Counted from the first letter of the stretch, positions 1 through 8,810 are shown. The stretch is DNA of 64,000 nt from Alistipes senegalensis JC50 (GCF_025145645.1 NZ_CP102252.1:1302001-1366000), one strand, 5' to 3'. Notes: a model not told the origin generated them from the letters alone. Numbers and translations are program-made.

Positions 1-474
1 AACGCAGGGGCCTGCATCGCCTGGCAGCAGACCTGGGCCTATGCCCGCAATTCGGAACACAGGGATTTCGGACGCTACGAGAAAAGCCAGCGGCTGATGT
101 ACGATGCGATCACGGCCTCGGTCGGGCAGCTCCTCGCGGACACCTCCGTCGAGGTGGTCATCCCCTCGGGAACGGCGATCCAGGACCTGCGCGCCACCGA
201 ACTGTGCGACTCGCTGGACCTGACGCGCGACGGCTACCACCTGAGCCTGAAAGCGGGACGCTACACGGCAGCCTGCACCTGGTTCCAGTCGCTCGTGGCT
301 CCGGCTTTCGGGACGAGCGTCGCGGAAAACGGATGCCGTTTGGAGGGTACGCCCCACGCCCTGACGGAACGCGAAGCCGAACTCTGCCGGGAGGCCGCGC
401 GAAGGGCCTGCATCCGGAGGTTCAGCGTCTGGAACGGCACCCCGGCCGACGAAATCCGTGCTGCGGCACAGTAA
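1..474 (+). CDS. DUF4886 domain protein, 3' part
   Basis: The frame is open from the first base, so the gene starts outside the window; about 157 codons are visible. The early residues WQQTWAYARNSEHRDFGRY and the later stretch DGYHLSLKAGRYTAACTWF match what I know of DUF4886, an SGNH-hydrolase-like family of secreted or lipoprotein esterases common in Bacteroidales. The D..H near 'SLDLTRDGYHLS' is in the place of the C-terminal Asp-x-x-His of SGNH enzymes. The substrate is unknown. The stop lies 68 bases before the tag gene. Confidence 0.75.
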   Translation, partial: NAGACIAWQQTWAYARNSEHRDFGRYEKSQRLMYDAITASVGQLLADTSVEVVIPSGTAIQDLRATELCDSLDLTRDGYHLSLKAGRYTAACTWFQSLVAPAFGTSVAENGCRLEGTPHALTEREAELCREAARRACIRRFSVWNGTPADEIRAAAQ

Positions 475-486
475 GGGCCGCCGATA

Positions 487-518
487 TTTGGCGCAACGCC
501 GAGAATCCGTTATCTTTA
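487..518 (+). promoter_or_regulatory. Bacteroidetes-type promoter for tag
   Basis: TTTG at 487-490 is followed by a 20-base spacer and TATCTTTA at 511-518. This fits the Bacteroidetes primary sigma consensus TTTG-N19/20-TAnnTTTG with one mismatch at the last base. The glycosylase start codon is 24 bases downstream. Confidence 0.5.
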
Positions 519-542
519 CGCCGCATTGAAATCATTCCGATT

Positions 543-1130
543 ATGCAGGATCTGACAAACGGCCGCTGCGGTTGGTGCGGAACCGACGAACTGTATGTGA
601 AATACCACGACGAAGAGTGGGGCGAACCCGTCACCGACGACAGGACGCTGTTCGAATTCTTGGTGCTGGAGAGCGCCCAGGCCGGATTGAGTTGGATAAC
701 GATCCTCCGCAAGCGCGAAGGGTATCGCAAGGCTTTCTGCGATTTCGACGCCGAACGGGTGGCCCGAATGACCGACGAAGATGTCGAACGGCTGATGCAC
801 ACGGACGGCATCGTGAGAAACCGGCTGAAAATCAAGGCCGCGATCACGAACGCACGGCTGTTCCTCCTTCTGCAAAAGGAGTTCGGGAGTTTCTACGACT
901 ACACGCTGTCGTTCTTTCCCGACCGGAAGCCGATCGTCAACTCGTTCCGGTCGCTGAGCGAAATCCCGGTGTCGTCGCCCGAGTCCGACGCCATGAGCAG
1001 GGACATGAAAAAACGGGGATTCAAATTCTTCGGGTCCACGATCTGCTACGCCCATCTGCAAGCCACAGGGTTCGTCAACGATCATCTGACCGGCTGCATC
1101 TGCCGGAAAAAGAGCGCCGCAGAGCGCTAA
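543..1130 (+). CDS. tag: DNA-3-methyladenine glycosylase I
   Basis: This 195-residue protein removes 3-methyladenine from alkylated DNA in base excision repair. It has the full family signature: N-terminal CGWCG and YHDEEWG, and VNDHLTGC near the C terminus. The zinc ligands correspond to C9, H22, H181 and C185, and E38 matches the catalytic-pocket glutamate of E. coli Tag. I chose the ATG at 543 because the homology begins there and a promoter lies just upstream; the frame runs open further 5' only as a shadow of the DUF4886 gene. It looks like a single-gene transcript, followed by the HdeD-like gene on the same strand. Confidence 0.95.
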   Translation: MQDLTNGRCGWCGTDELYVKYHDEEWGEPVTDDRTLFEFLVLESAQAGLSWITILRKREGYRKAFCDFDAERVARMTDEDVERLMHTDGIVRNRLKIKAAITNARLFLLLQKEFGSFYDYTLSFFPDRKPIVNSFRSLSEIPVSSPESDAMSRDMKKRGFKFFGSTICYAHLQATGFVNDHLTGCICRKKSAAER

Positions 1131-1225
1131 CCGCCGGATTTCAACCGCAGTCCGGCCGGCGAAAGCCGCGGCGAACCGTCCGGTTTGGTACGCAATTTGC
1201 TCGGGAACCGGCAAATCCATATACC

Positions 1226-1813
1226 ATGAAGAATTTCACCACACTGATCGAAAACTCGAAGCAAGCCGTCCGCTACTGGTGGCTGCTGCTGATCGTCGGC
1301 ATCGCGCTGTTCGCAGTCGGCGTGCTGACCTTCGTCTACCCGGCCCAGAGCTATCTGGGCATGTCGCTCATCTTCGGCTGGCTGATGCTGGTCTCGGGCA
1401 TCCTCGAAGTGGTGCTCTCGTCGGCCAACCGCCATTTCATCACCGGCCGCGGCTGGATGATGGCCGGAGGCATCATCGAGATCATCCTCGGCATCATCCT
1501 GATCTTCAACGTCGCGCTCTCGGCCGCCACGCTGCCCATCTTCCTGGGCTTCTGGCTGATGCTGCGCGGATTCAGCTCCATCGGACTGGGCGGGGACATG
1601 AGCGCCCTGGAGATTCCCGGCGCCGGATGGACCGTCTTCACGGGCGTCCTGCTCCTGCTGTGCTCGCTGTGGATTCTGTTTCAGCCGCTGGTGTTCGGCA
1701 CCGCAGCCGTCATCGTCTGGGTCGGCATCACCCTGCTTTTCGCGGGTGTCGCGGCCTGCTCGCTGGCCCTCCAGCTCCGCAACGCCCACCGCTGCCTCAG
1801 CGGCGACTGTTAG
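1226..1813 (+). CDS. HdeD/DUF308 family membrane protein
   Basis: This 195-residue protein has six hydrophobic segments in three two-helix units, as in the HdeD/DUF308 family of small inner-membrane proteins. Typical stretches are VGIALFAVGVLTFVYP and GGIIEIILGIILIFN. HdeD of E. coli is linked to acid resistance, but the family's role in Bacteroidales is not established. The ATG at 1226 is used because the first membrane segment follows after a short polar N terminus. A strong stem-loop shared with the convergent DUF488 gene lies 14 bases past the stop. Confidence 0.85.
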   Translation: MKNFTTLIENSKQAVRYWWLLLIVGIALFAVGVLTFVYPAQSYLGMSLIFGWLMLVSGILEVVLSSANRHFITGRGWMMAGGIIEIILGIILIFNVALSAATLPIFLGFWLMLRGFSSIGLGGDMSALEIPGAGWTVFTGVLLLLCSLWILFQPLVFGTAAVIVWVGITLLFAGVAACSLALQLRNAHRCLSGDC

Positions 1814-1827
1814 AGTTCGCTTCCTAT

Positions 1828-1865
1828 GACAAGCGGGGCGTCACCGAAGTGACGCCCCGCTTGTC
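1828..1865. terminator. Bidirectional terminator stem-loop
   Basis: A perfect 16-bp stem (1828-1843 with 1850-1865) with a 6-base loop separates the convergent HdeD-like and DUF488 genes. The last codons and stop of the DUF488 gene are inside the stem. Confidence 0.75.
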
Positions 1866-2239
1866 CGTTTATCGGCCGCCTCTTCCGCGGCACGCTGCAA
1901 ATACTCCTGCAAAACGAGCGCATGGTTCTCGGCGGCGTTCTTCGAGGCGTAGAGCAGCGTCACGGTCCCGGCATCCGCGATTTCGCGGACGAAATCCCGC
2001 ACGGCCTGCGAGTTGCGCAACTCCTCCGTATAACGGCGGCGGAACTCCTGCCACCGCGCCGCAGGATCGGCGTGATACCACGTGCGCAGCTCGGCCGAGG
2101 GCGCAATCTCCCGGGCCCACACATCGTATTGCAGGGCTGCCTTGCGAACGCCCCGCGGCCAAAGTTTGTCCACCAGCACCCGGCAGCCGTCGTCCGGCGC
2201 CGGCGCTTCGTAAACCCGTTTGATCCGTATCCGTGTCAT
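1841..2239 (-). CDS. DUF488 family protein
   Basis: This 132-residue protein has the DUF488 (YeaO-like) signature: RVYEAPAPDDGCRVLVDKLW, PRG, and WYHADPAARWQEFRRRY. The family is widespread and small, and its biochemical role is unknown. I chose the ATG at 2239 (MTRIRIKRVY) because the family homology starts there; an upstream in-frame ATG at 2290 would add 17 unlikely residues. The stop codon falls inside the terminator hairpin, so the final seven residues (TSGASLR) are encoded by the terminator stem. Confidence 0.85.
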   Translation of the reverse strand: MTRIRIKRVYEAPAPDDGCRVLVDKLWPRGVRKAALQYDVWAREIAPSAELRTWYHADPAARWQEFRRRYTEELRNSQAVRDFVREIADAGTVTLLYASKNAAENHALVLQEYLQRAAEEAADKRTSGASLR

Positions 2240-2293
2240 GATTGTTCGTTTCGAAGGGAGAGATGCAAAAAACGGACCTGAGAACTCCAAAAT

Positions 2294-2317
2294 GAAGGGC
2301 GCCTCCCGGCGCCCTTC
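2294..2317 (-). terminator. Terminator of the sigma-factor transcript
   Basis: A perfect 10-bp GC-rich stem (2294-2303 with 2308-2317) has a 4-base loop. It lies 19 bases past the stop of the small gene that follows the sigma factor. On the minus strand it is followed by a short ATTTT run. Confidence 0.6.
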
Positions 2318-2335
2318 CCCATCAAAAATTAACCC

Positions 2336-2497
2336 TTAAAAATTATCCCCGTTTCGGAAGACCTCCGAGAGGTAATGATGCAAATAACACAAATCCGCAT
2401 CGCCTTGAATCACCTCCCGCATCATCAAATCCTCGTCCTCAGAGATGCCGTTGTCTGAAACCTCATTTTTGTCAATATCCTCCATAGGCCCTGTCAT
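2336..2497 (-). CDS. Small acidic protein behind the sigma factor
   Basis: A 53-codon frame begins MTGPMEDIDKNEVSD and ends EVFRNGDNF. It is rich in Asp and Glu and has no membrane segment or known motif that I recognise. It lies 51 bases downstream of the ECF-type sigma gene on the same strand and directly before a terminator, so it is probably co-transcribed with it. Its size and acidity would allow a role in controlling the sigma factor, but this is only inference from position. An alternative start is the Met five codons in (MEDIDK). Confidence 0.45.
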   Translation of the reverse strand: MTGPMEDIDKNEVSDNGISEDEDLMMREVIQGDADLCYLHHYLSEVFRNGDNF

Positions 2498-2548
2498 TAA
2501 CTTGCTTTGTTCATATAACGCGGCCAGCCGGGGGATTATTGTGCAATG

Positions 2549-3133
2549 TCAGCTCAGAATCAGATTTTTTTCTTTGATCATTCTCCGCAGGTTGATGAGC
2601 GCATAGCGCATGCGCCCCAGCGCGGTGTTGATACTCACGTTGGTCTGCTCGGCTATATCCTTGAAACTCAGACCCGAGAAATAGCGCATCATCACCACTT
2701 CGCGCTGTTCGGCGGGCAGCAGTTCGACCAATGCGCGCACGTCGCGTTCGATCTGTTCGCAGACCATAGCGTCCTCGACGGTGCGTTCGGCCAGTTTCAG
2801 CGTGCCCAGCACGTCGTAGCCGGCCTCGGACTCGCTGACCGACTTGTTCTGACGCTGTGCGCGGAAGTGGTCGATCACCTGGTTGTGGGCGATGCGCAGT
2901 ATCCACGAAAGGAACTTGCCGTTATCGGTATAACGGCCTTCGTCGATCACGCGGACGGCTTTGATGAATGTCTCCTGGAAAATATCGTCCGCCACATCAC
3001 GGTCCTTGACCATCATGTGGATATAGTCCTTCACCCTGCGGCTGTGGCGTTCGATAAGTTGGGATATGGCACTCCGGTCACCTGAAAGGTAGTGATTAAG
3101 CAATACCTGGTCACTTAATACTTGCACGTTCAT
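2549..3133 (-). CDS. ECF-type RNA polymerase sigma factor
   Basis: This 194-residue protein of the sigma-70 family has region 2 at about residues 20-90 (DVADDIFQETFIKA, then FLSWILRIAHNQVIDHFR) and region 4 at about 130-185 (LPAEQREVVMMRYF, then GLSFKDIAEQTNVS and ALGRMRYALINLRR). Regions 1.2 and 3 are absent, as in group 4 sigma factors. No membrane anti-sigma gene is adjacent; only a 53-residue gene follows. Single sigma genes of this type are part of the core genome of many Bacteroidales. The start MNVQVLSDQ agrees with the usual family length. Confidence 0.9.
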   Translation of the reverse strand: MNVQVLSDQVLLNHYLSGDRSAISQLIERHSRRVKDYIHMMVKDRDVADDIFQETFIKAVRVIDEGRYTDNGKFLSWILRIAHNQVIDHFRAQRQNKSVSESEAGYDVLGTLKLAERTVEDAMVCEQIERDVRALVELLPAEQREVVMMRYFSGLSFKDIAEQTNVSINTALGRMRYALINLRRMIKEKNLILS

Positions 3134-3308
3134 ACTCTCGTCTCCTAATTAGTTACTAAGAGTAGATTTCTTTCCCGATAGGCAATCCTTTTAGAGTTAC
3201 AGTTGTCGTCGATAATCATTGTTCGGGCCTTGTGAAACATCGGAGTTTCCGGAGGCTTTACGTTGGCAAGGTAAGCACATTTTCCGAAAAATCCAAATTT
3301 TTCTACTC

Positions 3309-3326
3309 TGCCGGAAATTGCCGGCA
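3309..3326 (-). terminator. Weak stem-loop after the CDF gene
   Basis: A 6-bp perfect stem (TGCCGG, loop of 6, CCGGCA) lies 47 bases past the CDF stop. On the minus strand it is followed after a few bases by AAAAATTT rather than a clean T run, so it is a modest terminator candidate. Confidence 0.35.
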
Positions 3327-3372
3327 CAATTTTCAGCCCGAGACATGCAAATTCCGTGCCACAAACCGCCGC

Positions 3373-4272
3373 TCATTTCAGCGGCTCCACATGAACGGCG
3401 ATCATCGTTCCCTCGCCGAAACGCTCCCGCAGGCGGCGTTCGATTCCGACCGTCAGGGCATGGGAGCGCGCGACGGTCATCGCCCCATCGACGCGGATAT
3501 GAATCTCGATGGCGATAGCGGCGCCGATACGCCGCGTGCGGAGGTTGTGCGGCTCCCGGACGGCGGGATCGAGCGTCACGATGCGCAGGATCTCCCGCTC
3601 CGTCTCTTCGGGGAGCGACTTTTCGAGCAGCTCGCCCACCCCCGTGCGGATCAGGTCGAAAGCCACCTTGAAGATGAACACCGCCACGATCAGCGCGGCG
3701 ATCGGGTCGGCGATGCGCCACTTGTCGCCCAGAAAATAGGCGCATCCGATGCCGACGAGCGTTCCGAGCGACGAAAGGGCGTCGCTGCGGTGGTGCCAGG
3801 CGTTGGCCACGACGCTGGGGCTGTCGATGGCGCGCCCTTCGCGCACGGTATAGCGGTAGAGAATCTCCTTGGCCGCGATCGAAAGGACTGCCGCCACGAG
3901 GGCGACCAGCCCGGGCCGGGGCAGCACTCCGCCGTCGAGCACCGACCGGACGGCCCCGATGCTGTTGACGAGGATTCCGACGCCCACGACTCCCAGCGCC
4001 ATGCTGATGAGGATCGTGGCTAAGGTTTCGTACTTGCCGTGACCGTAGTCGTGCCCGTCGTCCCGGGGCTTGGCCGAGATCCGCGCGAAGACGATCACGA
4101 CGACATCGGTCGCCAGGTCGGAGAACGAATGCACGGCATCGGCGACCATCGCGCCGCTTCGCCCGAAGACGCCGGCGGCGAGTTTAGCGAGCGACAGCAC
4201 GAGATTGACCGCGAAACCGACGAGGGTCACGCGGTAAATGCGTCGTTTCCGGATTTCTGCGGCGTCTGACAT
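3373..4272 (-). CDS. Cation diffusion facilitator transporter
   Basis: This 299-residue inner-membrane metal/proton antiporter of the CDF family has about six membrane helices and a cytoplasmic C-terminal domain from about residue 215. The two metal-site motifs are visible: H48-D52 with D45 in VADAVHSFSD, and H160-D164 in NAWHHRSD. The C-terminal domain has the expected alternating pattern ending in HVEPLK. The His/Asp tetrad suggests zinc or a similar divalent metal, but the specificity cannot be read from the sequence alone. It is a single gene facing the same way as the sigma factor. Confidence 0.93.
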   Translation of the reverse strand: MSDAAEIRKRRIYRVTLVGFAVNLVLSLAKLAAGVFGRSGAMVADAVHSFSDLATDVVVIVFARISAKPRDDGHDYGHGKYETLATILISMALGVVGVGILVNSIGAVRSVLDGGVLPRPGLVALVAAVLSIAAKEILYRYTVREGRAIDSPSVVANAWHHRSDALSSLGTLVGIGCAYFLGDKWRIADPIAALIVAVFIFKVAFDLIRTGVGELLEKSLPEETEREILRIVTLDPAVREPHNLRTRRIGAAIAIEIHIRVDGAMTVARSHALTVGIERRLRERFGEGTMIAVHVEPLK

Positions 4273-4779
4273 GGATAAAAGTTAGCGGTTAAAAATACGA
4301 AAAAAGTCCATAGCATCACTCCCTCAAAATGCGTTGTTTTTGCTCTCGGAGGAGTATATTTATGAAGTGTAGCCCGGCGTGTTTTTGATTTCAGGTGAGA
4401 TAGTTTCGGGCATCGTGAAGAACGGGACGGATGGATAGTACTCAGGTATTATCCATTCATTTTTAGATAGAGTTGTAACTTAAAAAGTTATGACTCTATT
4501 TGCATATAGCAGGTAATGGTTAGGAAACAGTCGTATGCATTTGTTCGCATCTGCGTTCCATCTTGTCAAACAACTCCTGTTATTGAATACAAATTTAATA
4601 AAATGTCCCGATTTTTCAAATTGGATAATTTATTTAGAATGACTTCACCATGATAAATAGACAGTCCTCCAATGGTTATATTCCATCAAATGATCGTGAA
4701 CAACAAAACTATCTCGGAGGATATGGGTTATCGTTCCGGAATATTGAGGAACATAAACACATTGACAAACGCTTATACA
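4273..4779. other. AT-rich intergenic stretch without a gene
   Basis: I see no supported gene in these 507 bases. The stretch is clearly richer in A and T than its neighbours and holds one palindromic repeat at 4419-4456. It may be an old insertion boundary, since the decayed frame at 4780-5272 follows directly. Confidence 0.5.
4419..4466. repeat. REP-like palindrome, copy 1
   Basis: A hairpin with stem 4431-4441 and 4446-4456 (one G-T pair, loop TCAG) is preceded by GAACGGGACGG. It is clearly related to the palindrome at 50481-50531 read on the other strand. Both begin AACGGGACG, then ATGGA, a GTAC-centred loop, and a CCATTC right arm. Confidence 0.5.
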
Positions 4780-5272
4780 CTAATATAGAGCGTATGACTT
4801 TAAATATTTGGTTCTCCCGTCTCTAAATAGATTGAACCTGATAGATAAGCCGATTATATGCGATGTTGAACCGTTCACATAAATATCGATCGCTTCTGAA
4901 TCGTACGATAAGCCCCGGGGATCTTTGATTTTGAAAACTAGCAAATCTCCGGGGCGATCTATGACGAATCGGTTATCGACCGGTGTGTTTATCGGGCATT
5001 GCCCCCTCCGGAACGTCAATTACGATGTCGTTTCTGTTTGCGAAATGAAGACGATCTTTCGGAACAGGAGCGACCCAACGGCATATTCGTCCGCGCCAGG
5101 GCATACGGGAAAAATCCGAAGGCCGAAAATAAAAGGGCTGTCTGTTATTCCCTCCACCCGGACCTTTTCCCGAATCAACCCAAAGTCAGCCACGTCCGAC
5201 TCCGTTTCAAGGCTGCGCACAGTCTGCCGCCCAGAAAGAAAAGGCGATAACGCACAATAGTCGATGGAACGA
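4780..5272 (-). pseudogene. Decayed reading frame with internal stop
   Basis: One frame is continuous from the end of the GH20 gene down to 4780 except for a single TAA at 5020-5022. The part before the stop includes GITDSPFIFGLRIFPVCPG and ADEYAVGSLLFRKIVFIS. The part after it includes NRFVIDRPGDLLVFKIKDP. I do not recognise the family; the pattern is faintly like six-bladed beta-propeller lipoproteins of Bacteroidetes, but this is weak. No good start codon is left. It is probably a remnant. Confidence 0.3.
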
Positions 5273-7150
5273 TTAATCGAAATATTCTTTCCAGATTTCC
5301 GGCACATCGAACGGATAATAGTTGTCGATCTCCGCGGCGAGAGTAACCAATTGTTTCCGTTCAGGACTTCGAATCACTCCATCCCGACATACGGCGGCCC
5401 GGACCACCGTCGAATCGGTCACGGTAAAAGGAGCTTCGTAAAGCGAAGCGTCGGGCGTCGGCGGGGTTCCGTCTAACGTGTAGCGAATCTCTGCGGGATA
5501 TTTCTCACAGTCGAGAGTCACCTCAACCGCTCTATTTCCGGAACGAATGCGAGTCGTGATCTCAACTTCGTCGCTCAGCGTAAAAGTATTTAGCCCCCGT
5601 TGCTGCAACAGTGGGATATGGGAGTTCATCCGGACTTTGAAATCGCTCCATTCGCGCTTCTCCTGCGGTGTCCATGCCAATTCTGCCACAGCCAGCAGAC
5701 GCGGAAAGATCATGTATTCCTGTTGCTCTTCATCTTCGATATATTCAGCCCACGTACATCCCTGCACACCGACGATGCGGTCGGCGCGATCCGCCCGGAT
5801 CGGCTCCACGGCCGCAGGGTCCACGAATTCGGCCCGGATGATCGACTCGTTGCGGGCCGCCGATTCCGGATCAGCCGGCACCGGCTCGAAAGCGTACATC
5901 TTTTTAATGGGAGAATATCCGTACATGGCACGCGGCTGAGTGGAAGGATCGGCCTGATACCAGTCGAAATAGAGCACTTCACCGGGTGTCATTACGGCAT
6001 AATTGCCCCGATTAGCGGCTTCGATAGCCCCTTTCTGTCCACGATACGACATAACCAAGGTTTCGGAATGCAGTTCGTTGTGCAGTATTTCATCCCAGCC
6101 GACCATAACCCGCCCTTTCGAAGCGAGAAAATCCTGGATACGGGCGATCATATAGGGTTGGAGTCCCTGTATCCCGTCAAGTCTCTCCCGCTCGATCAGG
6201 GCCTGGCATTTCGGACAGGTCGCCCAGGCGACTTTCCGGGCCTCGTCGCCTCCGATATGGATGTATTTCGAAGGGAAAAGCTCCATAACTTCGGTAAGCA
6301 CATCCTCCATAAAAGTATATACCTGTTCGTTGCCGACACAAAATTCTCCCGTCGTATAAGGTTTGCCCGTACAGCACAACTCCGGATAGCCGATGAACAC
6401 GGCGTCGGAATGCGCCGGGAATTCGATCTCGGGAATGACCGTAATGTGCCGCTCGGCGGCGTAGGTCACGATCTCACGGATGTCCTCTTTGGTGAAATAT
6501 CCGCCGTAAGCGCCCGGAGTTCCCTCGGGAAGATAGCGACGGTCGTTCCGGTCCCACCATGCATACCAATCCCGCTGCGTGCGGAATGCCCCTTCGGCGG
6601 TGAGCCGCGGATATTTGTCGATCCGGATGCGCCAACCACCGTTATCGGTCAGATGGAAATGGAATACGTTGAGTTTGTAGCGGGCCATTTCGTCCAGCAT
6701 CTTCAGCACCTGACTTTTCGGAAAGAAATGCCGCGATACATCCATGTGCATGCCCCGGTAGGCAAACCGGGGCCGGTCGCTGACCCTTACGCAAGGAATA
6801 CCCTTGTCGGTCATCAACTGTTCCAGCGTCCGTTTCCCATAGAAAATGCCGGTCTGGGTGGCGGCCGTGAGTCTCACCGACGAGCGATCGACCGTAAGTT
6901 CGTATCCCTCCCGTCCCAGCGCATCCATCCGGGAATTGTCCACAACTACGGTCGTGAAGTCGTCCACCGTCGTGTTTCCCGGCTGAAAATACCCGGACAG
7001 CACCTCCATTTCCGCCGGGCGCGGAATGAGATTCACCCGAATCGCTTCGTGTGAACAGCACCCGGAAAGGGCCATTAAACAAAGAAAAAGAATAGAGACT
7101 CCCCAGCCCGAACGGATACGTCCCGGCAACAATCGTTCATTCATGTCCAA
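5273..7150 (-). CDS. GH20 beta-N-acetylhexosaminidase lipoprotein
   Basis: This 625-residue lipoprotein has a signal peptide with lipobox LSGC (Cys31). It has the N-terminal GH20b domain (about 40-125), the GH20 barrel (about 128-480), and a C-terminal CHB_HEX_C-type sandwich (about 535-600, YPAEIRYTLDGTPPTPDASL). The catalytic Asp-Glu pair is D302-E303 in HIGGDE. These enzymes remove terminal GlcNAc or GalNAc through an oxazoline intermediate. It is the last gene of the SusC-led minus-strand block and a close paralogue of the gene at 35324-37177. MDM offers two starts six bases apart; either keeps the signal peptide. Confidence 0.93.
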   Translation of the reverse strand: MDMNERLLPGRIRSGWGVSILFLCLMALSGCCSHEAIRVNLIPRPAEMEVLSGYFQPGNTTVDDFTTVVVDNSRMDALGREGYELTVDRSSVRLTAATQTGIFYGKRTLEQLMTDKGIPCVRVSDRPRFAYRGMHMDVSRHFFPKSQVLKMLDEMARYKLNVFHFHLTDNGGWRIRIDKYPRLTAEGAFRTQRDWYAWWDRNDRRYLPEGTPGAYGGYFTKEDIREIVTYAAERHITVIPEIEFPAHSDAVFIGYPELCCTGKPYTTGEFCVGNEQVYTFMEDVLTEVMELFPSKYIHIGGDEARKVAWATCPKCQALIERERLDGIQGLQPYMIARIQDFLASKGRVMVGWDEILHNELHSETLVMSYRGQKGAIEAANRGNYAVMTPGEVLYFDWYQADPSTQPRAMYGYSPIKKMYAFEPVPADPESAARNESIIRAEFVDPAAVEPIRADRADRIVGVQGCTWAEYIEDEEQQEYMIFPRLLAVAELAWTPQEKREWSDFKVRMNSHIPLLQQRGLNTFTLSDEVEITTRIRSGNRAVEVTLDCEKYPAEIRYTLDGTPPTPDASLYEAPFTVTDSTVVRAAVCRDGVIRSPERKQLVTLAAEIDNYYPFDVPEIWKEYFD

Positions 7151-7169
7151 TTGATTTTTACATAAAATA

Positions 7170-7193
7170 CGGCCCGGCCGTCAAGCCGGGCCG
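7170..7193 (-). terminator. Stem-loop between GH20 and the lipoprotein gene
   Basis: A 9-bp GC stem (7170-7178 with 7185-7193) lies 8 bases after the stop of the upstream lipoprotein gene. On the minus strand it is followed by ATTTTATG. It may attenuate rather than end transcription into the GH20 gene. Confidence 0.55.
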
Positions 7194-7201
7194 AAACATT
7201 C

Positions 7202-8722
7202 CTATTTACAGGACCACACGGTTATCTGCACTTCGGCAACATTCACATCGGAATCCTCGACCACATTGCCGTCGGCGTTCACCCGGGAGGTGATCTCGCA
7301 TTTCACATACCGGTAGGTCGCATTTCCCTTGTCGAATTCGATCCGCCCGGTCGTGACCTCGGCTCCGGCGTCTTCCGTAGGTTTCGTCCGGTCGGAAGTG
7401 AAAGTCGTGATCAGCGTCCAGCTTTCGTTGCCGCCCCGATAGTCCTCCGGAGCATTGCTTCCATAGATATTCATCGTGCGGAGCTTCTGGCCGCCTTTGC
7501 CTCCGAATTTGTTCCAGTAGGTGAGCGTAATGCCCTGACATCCGGTTCCCAAATCCACATACCACGACGGAACGGTGCCTTTTTCTGCCTCCCCAACTGC
7601 GTCGGGGCCCCAATAGAGGTCCTTGTGCTCGTCGCTCCCGTCCATGATACCGTCATAAAGATACGAATCGTATTTTACGGAACCGTCCCAGTCGGTGAAT
7701 ACGGACGAAGCCCAGAAATTGTCATATCCGGGATCGGCTGCGCCGCTGATGGGAAGCGGCGCCGAGGACCAAACCTTATTCAGGTCGTCGTCGGTCTGGA
7801 AGTGATCCTCGATCGTTATGCTCGCATCCCACGGAGCATAGGTCAAACCCAACGTCAGTTCAGCATTCTTCAAGATCTCTTCCGCACGGCCTTCAAGCCG
7901 CGTGAGTTTGTCTGCCGGAATACTTCCGGAAAGACGTACGACGAAATCCTCATACGCGTCGCCCCGGAAAACCCGAAAATCCATCTTCACATTGGCCCTC
8001 GTCTCGTCCGAAGGCATCAGCACACTCCGGGCTGAAAAAACGGTTCCCTCTTTCGTCAACTCGATCCGCTTCGAAGCAGGCTCCCCCGTCGAAAAGTCGT
8101 ACTGCCCCGTAAGGTCGACCCGGTCGTAGAGATCGCCTACGGTAAGTTCCACGGCCGTGACATCATTCGGGACATCGGTCAGGCGGACATCCAAGGCCCC
8201 GACCAGCCGTTGCAGGTCGGAGACGGGAACCGTCGCGCCGACATTCCGGGAAACGGACGCCGTACCGAGCACCATATCCGGAATAGTCTCGTTCATGTCC
8301 GTTACGGTCACGGTTGTGTTCTTTTTGGCCTCGTCCGAAGCCTCATAGAAAACATGAGGAACATCACGATCCATCATCAGCGCGACAAGCGAATAAGCCG
8401 CCTTTTCCACCACGAAAGGTTCGAGATCGCCGAACGAGTCGGCATGCTGGTATTTATAGCAGTCGGATGACATGTCGTTGAAAAGGTAGAGCGACACCCC
8501 ATACTCACCGAGCCCCTCGAAGCCATCGCTTTCGGATGCAAGAACGGGCACGATCTTCCAAAGCTGATCCCCCTCTTCCGGTCTTTCGGATTTCGCCTTG
8601 TCCTCGTCGCACGAGCAAAGCAGAACGAGCGTGAGCGCAGGCAGCAACAGGAGACGTGCAAGGCGATCCGCCCATCCGCAGGCATTCCCGACATTCTGTT
8701 TTTTCATCATCATGGCTTTCAT
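7202..8722 (-). CDS. Mosaic surface lipoprotein, fimbrillin-like plus discoidin-like
   Basis: The protein has about 506 residues with a lipobox ending in LCSC. Residues from about 40 to 300 resemble the Mfa/FimB-like beta-sandwich lipoproteins of Bacteroidetes; this assignment is tentative. The last 200 residues have the look of an F5/8 type C (discoidin) carbohydrate-binding fold: SGAADPGYDNFWASS, LTYWNKFGGKGGQKLRTMNI and VKCEITSRVNADGN. The C-terminal module is closely related to that of the next gene (8858-10309). It probably binds glycan at the cell surface. I prefer the start at 8722 (MKAMMMKK), with the signal peptide following; an ATG at 8758 is possible but less likely. Confidence 0.75.
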   Translation of the reverse strand: MKAMMMKKQNVGNACGWADRLARLLLLPALTLVLLCSCDEDKAKSERPEEGDQLWKIVPVLASESDGFEGLGEYGVSLYLFNDMSSDCYKYQHADSFGDLEPFVVEKAAYSLVALMMDRDVPHVFYEASDEAKKNTTVTVTDMNETIPDMVLGTASVSRNVGATVPVSDLQRLVGALDVRLTDVPNDVTAVELTVGDLYDRVDLTGQYDFSTGEPASKRIELTKEGTVFSARSVLMPSDETRANVKMDFRVFRGDAYEDFVVRLSGSIPADKLTRLEGRAEEILKNAELTLGLTYAPWDASITIEDHFQTDDDLNKVWSSAPLPISGAADPGYDNFWASSVFTDWDGSVKYDSYLYDGIMDGSDEHKDLYWGPDAVGEAEKGTVPSWYVDLGTGCQGITLTYWNKFGGKGGQKLRTMNIYGSNAPEDYRGGNESWTLITTFTSDRTKPTEDAGAEVTTGRIEFDKGNATYRYVKCEITSRVNADGNVVEDSDVNVAEVQITVWSCK

Positions 8723-8781
8723 ATTATATACTTGATTCTTCAGGCCCCGCAGGCCCACACGACTGCCGTTCGGGGCGATAC

Positions 8782-8810
8782 CGGGAACGGACTGCTAAAG
8801 TCCGCTCCCG
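8782..8810 (-). terminator. Imperfect stem-loop after a lipoprotein gene
   Basis: Stem parts 8782-8786 with 8806-8810 and 8788-8793 with 8799-8804 form an 11-bp hairpin with one internal mismatch, 48 bases past the stop of the 8858-10309 gene. Confidence 0.4.
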
